Positions 32,039-39,774 of a stretch of 64,000 nt of DNA are shown in pieces. The translations under genes were made by a program, and so were the position numbers. Source of the stretch: an uncultured Ignavibacteriota bacterium. GTDB taxonomy: Bacteria > Bacteroidota > Ignavibacteria > Palsa-1295. The stretch is taken from assembly GCA_903900335.1 (NCBI GenBank), contig CAIUMP010000053.1, positions 42,767-106,766 on the forward strand. The letters run 5' to 3'. The notes under the pieces are model-generated. The model made no database searches. It was not told the DNA's origin and was given only the letters and a program-made list of their open reading frames with translations. How positions within the stretch are numbered: the first letter of the stretch is position 1; every line of letters begins with the position of its first letter.

Positions 32039-32647
32039 ATGAAAATTAAACTTGCATTTCTTTTCGCGACATCGATCGCCATCTTCTCCGGTTGTGGTAG
32101 TATCGCCACGGTCAGCGTAGCTCCAGGTTATCGCGCAAAGGCGCAGCGCGTAGCTGTGCTGCCGTTCGATGTTATTGGTAATCCCGATGTCGCGCAGAAT
32201 CAGACGATTGCCGATCACTTAGCAGCGGTTTTGATGGACGCAGGAATTTCGGTCATCGATGCGCAGGATATTGTCTATCAAGCGAAGAGCAAGGGTATCA
32301 ATCTCTCACGCGCAACGTCGGATGATCTTGCACGGCTCGCCGAGCCTCTGCACATCGACGCCGTGTTTCTCGGCTCGATCCAATATGGTTATCACGGCCC
32401 AGAGAGCGGTGTGCGCCCGATTGATATTCACGAGAACATTGATACTGTTAAGGGCAAGGTGATCGTGACGAAGAGCGTATCCGGCGGTGGGTCGTACTCG
32501 GAATCGGGCGGGTATTTCATTCAGAGTATCAGCACGCGGCTTGTGTCCGTGAAGACGAGCGAAACGCTGGTGACGGGATATGTGCCTGGAAATTATGAGG
32601 ATGCATTGTTGAATGAGGTGCGGAAGAAGTTGTTGGATAACAAGTAG
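32039..32647 (+). CDS. CsgG/GNA1162-like lipoprotein
   Basis: 202 aa, with AAGGA just before the ATG at 32039. Lipoprotein signal (LFATSIAIFSGC). The region after the lipid anchor (RVAVLPFDV, TIADHLAAVLMDAGISVID, HIDAVFLGSIQYG, STRLVSVKTSETLVTG) follows the CsgG-type alpha/beta fold used by many outer-membrane-linked lipoproteins. It is not proven to form a pore. It is in the same direction as the purE and thiolase genes. Confidence 0.8.
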   Translation: MKIKLAFLFATSIAIFSGCGSIATVSVAPGYRAKAQRVAVLPFDVIGNPDVAQNQTIADHLAAVLMDAGISVIDAQDIVYQAKSKGINLSRATSDDLARLAEPLHIDAVFLGSIQYGYHGPESGVRPIDIHENIDTVKGKVIVTKSVSGGGSYSESGGYFIQSISTRLVSVKTSETLVTGYVPGNYEDALLNEVRKKLLDNK

Positions 32648-32750
32648 AAATAGTTCTGCCCAATTCCGGCCTGAGTTTATGGCGGACGGAACATTCCCAA
32701 ACGAATCAGTTGAAATTCTGTCAGCACGAATTCCGTTATGCGCCTCTACT

Positions 32751-32778
32751 CAGCACTTTAGCACTCAGCACTTAGCAC
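32751..32778 (+). repeat. Short tandem-like repeat before the thiolase gene
   Basis: The unit CAGCACTT(T)AGCACT is repeated twice (CAGCACTTTAGCACT then CAGCACTTAGCAC), ending 6 bp before the ATG at 32785, in the position of a ribosome-binding site. No Shine-Dalgarno is seen here. Confidence 0.4.
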
Positions 32779-32784
32779 TATCCA

Positions 32785-33984
32785 ATGTCACAAGCCTACA
32801 TTCTCTCCGCCTGCCGCACACCGTTTGGAAAATACGGTGGTGCACTCAAAGACGTTCGACCCGACGACATGGCGGGACTCGTCATGAAGGAAGCCGCGCG
32901 CCGCGCCGGTATTGACACGAACGAGATCGACGATGTGATGTTCGGCTGCGCCAATCAAGCTGGTGAGGACAATCGCAATGTGGCGCGCATGGGTGCGCTT
33001 CTCGCGGGTTTTCCGGAGCGAGTGCCTGCGGTGACGATCAATCGTCTCTGCGGTTCTTCGCTGGACGCGATCATTCAGGCCGCGCGGGCTATCCGTAGCG
33101 GCGAAGCAGATATTATTATCGCTGGTGGTGTCGAGAGTATGACGCGCGCACCGTATTCGATGCCGAAGAATGTCTCTGGTGCAGCGCTGTTCGGGAATAT
33201 TACTGCGTATGACACTGCGCTTGGATGGCGGTATCCGAATCCGAAATTAGAGGCGATGTTCCCGCTGGAATCCATGGGGGAAACTGCGGAGAATGTGGCG
33301 GAGCAATGGAAGATCTCGCGTGAGGATCAGGATGCGTTCGCGCTGGAATCACATCGCCGAGCGATTGCTGCACAAGAGCGCGGGGATTACAATGATGAGA
33401 TCGTGCCGGTTGAAATCGCGGGCAAGAAAGGCTCCGTCACTGTTTCGACAGACGAGCAGCCGCGCGCCGATACAACGCTCGATAAATTGTCAACGCTCAA
33501 GCCCGCATTTCGTAAGGGTGGGAGCGTTACTCCGGGAAATTCCAGCAGCTTGAATGACGGTGCGAGCGCGGTTGTGGTCGTTAGCGAGGCCGTTGTGAAG
33601 AGGCTTGGTATCGAACCGCTTGGTCGCTATGTTGCGAGTGGAGTCGAGGGGCTCACGCCGCGTTGCATGGGCGTTGGGCCGATCGAAGCTGTGCGCAAGG
33701 CGTTGAAACTTGCGAAGCTCGGTATCGAAGACATAAATCTTTTTGAATTGAACGAAGCATTTGCATCGCAAAGCCTTGCGGTGATTCGCGAGCTCGGACT
33801 TGATCCTGCAATTGTTAATCCGAATGGTGGAGCAATTGCTATTGGGCATCCGCTTGGTGCAAGCGGTGGTAGGTTGGTTGGGACTTTGCTTTATGAGATG
33901 CGCCGGAAGAACCTGAAGCGCGGTGTTGCGACGATGTGTATTGGCGTTGGGCAGGGGATAGCCGGGGTGTTCGAGCGGGATTGA
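32785..33984 (+). CDS. Acetyl-CoA acyltransferase (thiolase)
   Basis: 399 aa, the normal thiolase length. Acyl-carrying Cys89 is in NRLCGSSLDA; the catalytic His is in GGAIAIGHPLGASGGR and the second Cys in MCIGVGQG. The spacing fits the degradative FadA/PcaF group, which cleaves 3-ketoacyl-CoA, although synthetic use cannot be ruled out. It is the last gene of a same-strand run beginning with purE and is closed by a good terminator. Confidence 0.94.
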   Translation: MSQAYILSACRTPFGKYGGALKDVRPDDMAGLVMKEAARRAGIDTNEIDDVMFGCANQAGEDNRNVARMGALLAGFPERVPAVTINRLCGSSLDAIIQAARAIRSGEADIIIAGGVESMTRAPYSMPKNVSGAALFGNITAYDTALGWRYPNPKLEAMFPLESMGETAENVAEQWKISREDQDAFALESHRRAIAAQERGDYNDEIVPVEIAGKKGSVTVSTDEQPRADTTLDKLSTLKPAFRKGGSVTPGNSSSLNDGASAVVVVSEAVVKRLGIEPLGRYVASGVEGLTPRCMGVGPIEAVRKALKLAKLGIEDINLFELNEAFASQSLAVIRELGLDPAIVNPNGGAIAIGHPLGASGGRLVGTLLYEMRRKNLKRGVATMCIGVGQGIAGVFERD

Positions 33985-33991
33985 TTTGGAT

Positions 33992-34013
33992 GGGGCAAGC
34001 TGAAGCTTGCCCC
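33992..34013. repeat. Perfect 10-bp inverted repeat after the thiolase gene
   Basis: GGGGCAAGCT-GA-AGCTTGCCCC starts 7 bp after the stop. It has no T-run. It may be a dispersed palindrome or an mRNA-end stabiliser in front of the terminator. Confidence 0.5.
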
Positions 34014-34027
34014 ACACGAAAATGGAG

Positions 34028-34065
34028 AAGCTCCTCTTAGACACACGTTCCAAGAGGAGCTTTTT
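34028..34065 (+). terminator. Intrinsic terminator of the thiolase gene
   Basis: An 11-bp stem (AAGCTCCTCTT, 34028-34038, with 34052-34062) and 13-nt loop ends in a T5 run. It separates the convergent thiolase and M16 genes. Confidence 0.8.
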
Positions 34066-34087
34066 AGTATCCAAAGTCACCAGTTTG

Positions 34088-35395
34088 CTACTCGAACTTA
34101 TAGACGTCCTGCAAGGCCTTGCCTTCTGGACCGAGGAGGACGAAGCTAAATCCGCGAAGATATTTTTTTGCAGCAGCGCGTACTTGCTCGGCTGTTACTT
34201 GCTCCGTCTTGGGCACGATAGAGAAGAAGAACTTCCAATCACCGAACTCTACCTGATCGGAGTACAAGGCAGAAGCTTGTCGAAGATTCTCTTGAGTAGA
34301 ATAGTAGTACGTAGTGATGCGTCCTTCCTTCGAGTGTAGTAGTTGCTCTGGTGAGACCAACTCCTCCTGCACCTTTCGCAACTCACGGAACGCGACTCTC
34401 GTCGCGGAATCCGGCAGCACGGACTGGAACATTAGCTTCATATTGAAATTGGAGTATTCGCCGCTTGGGTAGATGGCCGGGCTATACGCCAGATTCCGTT
34501 TCGTACGAATTTCATCGAAGAAGCGCTTGTCGAGAACCTCGACGAGAATTCGTTCTGCGAACCAGTCAGGGTCCATTGGGCTAGCGGAGAATCCGCGCAT
34601 CTCTACATAGGTGGTTGGGAAGTCCGCTGGTTTTGGTACGAAAAGAAACTTACCCGTTGATGGGGCGATGTGCTCTATTTTCGGCCAAGCGAAGTTGCCC
34701 ATCGGCAGCGCGTCAAGCGCAGCAAGCTTTGCTTCCAGCTCTGCTCTCGAAACATCACCAACGACTACCAGCACTGCACGCGAACGCTGCAATTGCGCAT
34801 CACGATAAGACTTAAAGTCCGCAGGCGTGAGCTTCTCCACCTCCTCCGTAGTTGCTACACGATTGAGTTTGGAAGCGCCATCCCACAAGCTATCTGCAAG
34901 GAAGGATGCGTAGCTCTCCGGCTCAGTCTCACGGGATTCGATCGACTTGATGGTGCTCTCTGCTATCTTAGACGCCTCAAGGGTATCATAGTGCGGATGC
35001 ACGAGAAGATCGTTGAAGATATCCCATGCTTCGCTGAAGTTCGGACGCACGGTCTGCATGGTGAACATCATGTGATAGAAGCTTCCCGATCCAGCGATCG
35101 AAGTCGAGAGCCTCGCAAGCGAATCGCGATACGCTGCTTTAGGGTACTTGTCGCTGCCGCTCTTTGTAATAACGGCGGCAGTCATGCCAGAAAGTGCGGC
35201 ATTGTTCGCTTCACCGTATGCGAGTCCGCCCTCAAAGCCCAGGACTGCGCTGACAACCTGATTCGCTTTTGTCGAACGCAGGATGACGTGAATGCCATGT
35301 GACTTGAAGTCCTGAACGTCATTCGGAATCTGCGCGTAGAGTGCTCCGGCCTGGAGTAGCGCAACGGTTGTCAGTATGAGTAATTTCTTGTTCAT
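34088..35395 (-). CDS. M16-family peptidase-like subunit, non-catalytic
   Basis: 435 aa with signal peptide (LLILTTVALLQAGALYAQ). The fold pattern is M16 but the zinc site HxxEH is absent; the equivalent region reads GGLAYGEANNAALSGMTA. The C-domain substrate-binding motif (FDEIRTKRNLAYSP) is kept. In M16B proteases one subunit carries the zinc and the other carries the Arg/Tyr pair, which fits this gene and its upstream partner. Start overlaps the partner's stop by 4 bp (ATGA). Confidence 0.92.
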   Translation of the reverse strand: MNKKLLILTTVALLQAGALYAQIPNDVQDFKSHGIHVILRSTKANQVVSAVLGFEGGLAYGEANNAALSGMTAAVITKSGSDKYPKAAYRDSLARLSTSIAGSGSFYHMMFTMQTVRPNFSEAWDIFNDLLVHPHYDTLEASKIAESTIKSIESRETEPESYASFLADSLWDGASKLNRVATTEEVEKLTPADFKSYRDAQLQRSRAVLVVVGDVSRAELEAKLAALDALPMGNFAWPKIEHIAPSTGKFLFVPKPADFPTTYVEMRGFSASPMDPDWFAERILVEVLDKRFFDEIRTKRNLAYSPAIYPSGEYSNFNMKLMFQSVLPDSATRVAFRELRKVQEELVSPEQLLHSKEGRITTYYYSTQENLRQASALYSDQVEFGDWKFFFSIVPKTEQVTAEQVRAAAKKYLRGFSFVLLGPEGKALQDVYKFE

Positions 35396-36825
35396 TGTAT
35401 TACCTCCTCGGCCTTCAATTGGAGCTTGTCGAGTGCTGCTTGATTCGTGGTGACCCCGAGCACGAAGTTCTTGCCCTTGATCCAGCGATCTAAATAGCGC
35501 TGGATGTCCGCGCGGGTTACCTTCTTCACGTTGTTAATATAATTGACATAATAATCGAGACCGGCCGATGCCCACCAGAGCGGCAACGAGGTGGTCGCGA
35601 ACGAGGAGGCTGATTCCGTCTCATAAATACGGTCGCCTTCAAGAATGCGCTTGGCGGTCGTCATCTCGTCATCGGTGAAGTAGTCTGTGGAATTCCAGTT
35701 CTTCACTTCCTCCTGGATCGCCTTGATCGCCTTCTTGGTCGCCGGGATCGGCACATACCCATTGATACCGATCGGGCCTACATTCTTCTGCGAGAAGTAG
35801 CCGCTGCTGACCTGATAGGCCAGACGCTTATCTACGAGGTTCTTCTGGAAGCGGCTGTTCGACTGGTTGATGATCGTGTGGAACACGTCAGCGGCATAGG
35901 TATCCGCATCGTCTTTCCCGAGCGATGGGCCGTGCCACGTGAAGTCAATGTAAGTATAAGGCAGATTGAGTCCTTCACGAACAACAAGCTGCTTCTTGAT
36001 CGGCGGGAATGCCGGAGGATTGAACTGTGGGAATGGGGGCGGGCCTGCCTGCCAGATCTTGGCGCCAAAGTACTTCTCGGCCTGTGCAAACACCTCAGCC
36101 GGCTTCACATCACCAGCAACGACGAGCGACATGTTGTTCGGAATGTAGAAGCGATGCTGAATGGTGCGCATCATCTCCGGTGTAGCGGACAGGATCGTCG
36201 GACGCAAACCAAGTTGCTCCTTGCGGCTAAACAACTCCGGTGACCACACCGCACTATCCATAGCATAACGGACTCGGAAGGTGGGTTCTGCCTCGTTGCG
36301 ATCGAACTCGCCAAGAACCACATATCGCTCCTTGCTCAATTCGGCAGTATCGAAAAGCGGGGTACGAATGGCGGCGGACATGAAATCGAATCCACCAGCA
36401 AGATTCTTCTTCGGGATAATGATGAAGTAGTTCACGTGCTCCTGATGGGTCTGAGCATTGCTAACTCCAAGGGATCCACCCAGGCTTTCCAAACCTTCGA
36501 GGAATTTTGCCTGCGAAGGATATTTCGCGTTGGCTTTAAAGAACATGTGCTCGTACAAATGGGAGAGCCCGCTGAACTCAGGCGGTTCGGTGAAGCCACC
36601 ATTTCGTGCTACGAGCTCGATGGTCGCAAGCGGCACCATGTGGTTCTCGACGACGATAACATCCAGTCCGTTCGAGAGCTTCTTCGATGTATATCCGATC
36701 GAGTTGGTAGCCGGTGCTGCTTTAGAGGAGCCAGCCTTGGCCTGTGCCCGAAGGCCACCGCCGGACAGGAGTCCCATTAACAGGAGTGCCATTAGAAGAC
36801 ACGCCCAGCAAAAACATTTTCGCAT
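35392..36825 (-). CDS. M16-family zinc metallopeptidase, catalytic subunit
   Basis: 477 aa with signal peptide (LLMALLLMGLLSGGGLRAQ). Zinc motif LSHLYEHMFF (HxxEH) and the downstream glutamate region (LGEFDRNEAEP) are present, so it should be active. Predicted to sit in the periplasm and pair with the overlapping downstream subunit. Typical M16 substrates are small peptides; the real target is unknown. No Shine-Dalgarno before the ATG at 36825. Confidence 0.94.
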   Translation of the reverse strand: MRKCFCWACLLMALLLMGLLSGGGLRAQAKAGSSKAAPATNSIGYTSKKLSNGLDVIVVENHMVPLATIELVARNGGFTEPPEFSGLSHLYEHMFFKANAKYPSQAKFLEGLESLGGSLGVSNAQTHQEHVNYFIIIPKKNLAGGFDFMSAAIRTPLFDTAELSKERYVVLGEFDRNEAEPTFRVRYAMDSAVWSPELFSRKEQLGLRPTILSATPEMMRTIQHRFYIPNNMSLVVAGDVKPAEVFAQAEKYFGAKIWQAGPPPFPQFNPPAFPPIKKQLVVREGLNLPYTYIDFTWHGPSLGKDDADTYAADVFHTIINQSNSRFQKNLVDKRLAYQVSSGYFSQKNVGPIGINGYVPIPATKKAIKAIQEEVKNWNSTDYFTDDEMTTAKRILEGDRIYETESASSFATTSLPLWWASAGLDYYVNYINNVKKVTRADIQRYLDRWIKGKNFVLGVTTNQAALDKLQLKAEEVIQ

Positions 36826-37085
36826 AGTCTAGGATAGAATAATGAATGAAGTCAGGTTGTGTGGAGACAGCCCAGAGACTAATTACGCATTCTCTTGCGT
36901 CCATCTTCGGTTAAGAACCTGCCCGGAAAGCGGGTCTCAAACACCCGATGAGACGCAATTAAGTCCTGACAATACTCCGATTCCAGCTAGTTGTTACATA
37001 GCTCGGATAGGCGCGATTCTGCAATTGCAGCTGTTACCCATTGACTGTCGTCATCTTGCATTCGTCCATACCTTGAATCATCAGA

Positions 37086-37511
37086 ATGGCTATGAAGTCG
37101 TCTATCTTTCCTTTGCTTATTCTGGCCGCTGCCATTGGGCTTGCAGCCTGTGGAAACTCCGAGAATAGAGGCGCACGGGCCGCCGCTTCTGCAAGCTTCT
37201 CGCTTGACATGTCCGCTCCAAGCGTTGCAAAGGGTTGTTCAACCTACCGAACTAACTGCGCCCCCTGCCATGGACTCAACGGCAAAGGCGATGGCCCCGC
37301 AGCTGCAGCAATGAACCCCAAGCCCAGAAATCATTGCAACGGCGACTACATGGACAAGCTTTCCAATGAACATATCTTCAACGTCATCAAGATGGGAGGG
37401 GCTACCTATGGTTACCCAACGATGCCGGCCCAGCCGCAGCTTTCAGATGAAGAGGTTCGCTGCCTGGTGGCCTACATTCGCTCGCTGAGCCCTACCTTCA
37501 AAGCATCCTAG
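37086..37511 (+). CDS. Lipoprotein cytochrome c
   Basis: 141 aa. Lipobox AIGLAAC, then one heme-binding motif CAPCH (about residues 58-62) and a distal methionine in YPTMPAQPQLS, as in class I small cytochromes. The middle carries the CHGLNGKGDGPAA signature. It probably carries electrons in the periplasm, anchored by lipid. The ATG at 37086 or 37092 is possible. It is isolated: about 260 bp from the M16 gene start and 380 bp from the next gene. Confidence 0.9.
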   Translation: MAMKSSIFPLLILAAAIGLAACGNSENRGARAAASASFSLDMSAPSVAKGCSTYRTNCAPCHGLNGKGDGPAAAAMNPKPRNHCNGDYMDKLSNEHIFNVIKMGGATYGYPTMPAQPQLSDEEVRCLVAYIRSLSPTFKAS

Positions 37512-37892
37512 CCAAAGCAGACCGACCGCAGTCAGATTACTTTCTCCCCCAAAGCTGCCCAATAGGAGAGTCGGTGGTTAGAAATACAGCATTCGCCAGT
37601 TGTTTGTATTCGAAATTCATAAAAGGACCGTTTTCTTGAAAACGGGTGCCCCTATTCTCTCAATTGAGTGTTCATTTAATGAAAGCCGTTTCTTCCACGT
37701 TGAATCCTAGTTGACATTCCGCGAATCGCTTTCTCTGGAGCTGATCGGGGCGGGAATCAAGTAGCATTCCGAGCGTTTCTTATTGCAAATGGGTGCCCAT
37801 AATATACCCTATAACATAACACATTCAGAGCCCAAAGTCAAGAAAGATAATATTTTTTTTTAAGCGAATTCTGCTTTGCGTTTCGTTTCTAG
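37512..37892. other. Gene-free AT-rich intergenic stretch
   Basis: No convincing ORF. A perfect 8-bp hairpin CCGTTTTC-TT-GAAAACGG lies at 37628-37645. GGGTGCCC occurs twice (near 37644 and 37788), once beside an AT-rich CATAATATACCCTATAACATAA stretch interrupted by GC. A T10 run lies near 37853-37862. No promoter box was assigned. Confidence 0.5.
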
Positions 37893-38468
37893 TCACCCAC
37901 CACCCGTTACTTCCACCGCCTCCACCATCCGCTTCACCTCCTCGTATTCCGGAGTGCCGTGAAGCGCAAGCATGCCATCGTTCTCATCGGATAGAAATTC
38001 CTTTAGATGGAGCATATTTCTAAATCCCGCGTCAATCGCTTTGCGGAATGTACGGAGCGCTTCCAGGGGGTCGCCAAGCCGTTGTAAGAGGCAGGCTGTA
38101 TTGTATAGTGAATTGCCATCCTTAAGGGACCTCAGCTTCAAGGCAGTGTTGTGGGCATCCTCGGTAGGGCCACTATAAAAAAAGAGTGCTACCCGTTCGA
38201 AATCAAGCGGGAGTACCTTCGTTTGTTGCTCCGCTGCAAGCGATACTTCCTAGATCACATCAATTGATGCTACCAAATGTGGTGATAGCAGCACGACAAA
38301 TGCCGTGCACGCGTCAATTGCCTGCACGATCTCCTTCGACCAACTTGTCGAGACCTCGATCCCTGATTGGTCTATCCACACGGTTAGCCCCGCCGACCGA
38401 AGCAACTCGGTTAGCTGCTCAGCCTTCTGGCGGTCCTTGGAGGAGTAGGAAATGAAGATATCGGCCAT
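37893..38468 (-). pseudogene. TIR-TPR protein interrupted by an in-frame amber codon
   Basis: The ATG at 38468 opens a TIR domain (MADIFISYSSKDRQKAEQLT, GLTVWIDQSGIE, then the catalytic-type Glu in WSKEIVQAIDACTAFVVLLSP) that stops at a TAG at 38250-38252 after SIDVI. The same frame continues without another stop for 118 codons: EVSLAAEQQTKVLPLDFERV, then a TPR-like tail (SLYNTACLLQRLGDPLEALRTF). In intact relatives the residue after ..VI is usually Lys, so one base change would explain the stop. The total of about 190 residues is far shorter than usual TIR-TPR proteins, so an internal deletion is also likely. Read as a decaying NAD-cleaving or signalling protein. Confidence 0.78.
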
Positions 38469-38653
38469 TCAGATCCAAACGGTTGGACGAGTAATACTTC
38501 ACGTACGATGAAGGGCAACAGAACCCCCGTAATCATCAAAGCATTTCCTCCGGAATGACATGTCGGCCTGAGCCAAGCTCGCTTTCGCACGCCAAGCGAA
38601 ACCTTCCGCAATAATACTCGTCCTCGCTCGTCTATACCTACACACGAGAGACA

Positions 38654-39226
38654 ATGACAGCAGCACTATTGATTTCTGATCTTCGCACAGCCTCTTTTGA
38701 CGGAGGACGTGAACCGGGTGACACAGCATCGAGCAGGGAGCGGGTGAATACCATCCGTACGTCGCTTGTGCGCTTTGTCGAGTCCCGGGTGCGCGATCTG
38801 GATCTGGCTGAAGACATCGTTCAGGATGTGTTTTTCAACTTGTTGCGAACTGCAAACGCCGACGAGGTCATCGAAGATGCTGGGGCGTGGCTCTATCGCG
38901 CCGCGAAGAACCGCATTATCGACTGGCAGCGTAAGCACAAAACGGAACGTCTGACCCCCTTCATGGAGGAGACTGCCCAGGCAGAGAGCAGCCCAATGCG
39001 CGACCTCATCAGCTCTGAAGCGTGGGACGCCTTCGTCGATGCACTCGCGGAGCTGCCAAGCCAGCAGAGGGACATCTTCGTCATGAACGAGATGCAGGGA
39101 ATTTCCTTCCGCGAGATCTCGGAGATCACAGGTGAAAAACTCAACACATTGCTTGCTCGAAAGCACCGCGCTGTCAAGACCCTTCGTGAAAAGCTTGCAC
39201 GGTTCGAGCACGAATTCAAGGACTGA
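38654..39226 (+). CDS. ECF sigma factor (second)
   Basis: 190 aa. Region 2 (VRFVESRVRDLDLAEDIVQDVF, then WLYRAAKNRIIDWQRKH) and region 4 (LAELPSQQRDIFVMNEMQ, then GEKLNTLLARKHRAVKTLREKL) are clear. ATG at 38654. There is no anti-sigma factor next to it; the next gene is a small membrane protein, an arrangement seen in Bacteroidota. The target genes are unknown. Confidence 0.92.
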   Translation: MTAALLISDLRTASFDGGREPGDTASSRERVNTIRTSLVRFVESRVRDLDLAEDIVQDVFFNLLRTANADEVIEDAGAWLYRAAKNRIIDWQRKHKTERLTPFMEETAQAESSPMRDLISSEAWDAFVDALAELPSQQRDIFVMNEMQGISFREISEITGEKLNTLLARKHRAVKTLREKLARFEHEFKD

Positions 39227-39300
39227 GATTAGCGCAGACCGTTCTGCACGGTCACTTCCAACCGATTGGAACTCACGTAATTTGCTTAGAGAGGTATAGT

Positions 39301-39717
39301 ATGTTTATCATTGGCGCGGCGTTTCTTGGACTGGTGGTGATGCTGCTCTGGAATGCGCTCATTCCGGATCTGTTTCACGGACCCCAGTTGGACTATCTCC
39401 ATGCCGTAGGATTGCTTGTACTCTCCCGGGTACTTGTTGGAATTCGCGGTGGCCGTAAAAGCTGGAGGCCGTGGAAGCATTGGGGGCGCAAAAAGAATTG
39501 GGGGGCCGGTCCGAATCGTGAGTGGAAATACAATATCAACTTCGGTGGACCGAATTGCAGAGACGAGTGGTGGCACAAATTTGCCGGAATGTCTCCAGAG
39601 GAGCGCCAGAAAGCCAAGGAAGAGTGGAAATCCTCGAAGGAAGATTGGAAGCGAGAATTTAAGATGAGCTTCAATCGGCCACCCGATTCGAAACCCGGCG
39701 ACGAGATCCATCCGTAA
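39301..39717 (+). CDS. Small membrane protein next to the ECF sigma factor
   Basis: 138 aa. Two hydrophobic segments near the N-terminus (FIIGAAFLGLVVMLLWNALIP and LHAVGLLVLSRVLVGI), then a very basic, Trp-rich cytoplasmic tail (KSWRPWKHWGRKKNWG) and a charged helix (EERQKAKEEWKSSKEDWKREF). LWNALIP...AVGLLVLSRVL is a recurring pattern in proteins encoded behind ECF sigma factors in this group. It may act as the membrane partner that controls the sigma factor. Function unproven. Confidence 0.8.
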   Translation: MFIIGAAFLGLVVMLLWNALIPDLFHGPQLDYLHAVGLLVLSRVLVGIRGGRKSWRPWKHWGRKKNWGAGPNREWKYNINFGGPNCRDEWWHKFAGMSPEERQKAKEEWKSSKEDWKREFKMSFNRPPDSKPGDEIHP

Positions 39718-39721
39718 CTGT

Positions 39722-39754
39722 AGAGCGCCAAATCCTTCCCAGCTTTGGCGCTCT
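39722..39754. terminator. Bidirectional hairpin between convergent genes
   Basis: A perfect 11-bp stem AGAGCGCCAAA/TTTGGCGCTCT with an 11-nt loop lies between the stops of the small membrane protein and the SLOG-4TM gene. No T-run, so its strength is uncertain. Confidence 0.6.
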
Positions 39755-39774
39755 GCTTCGTGTAACCCTCTCGC

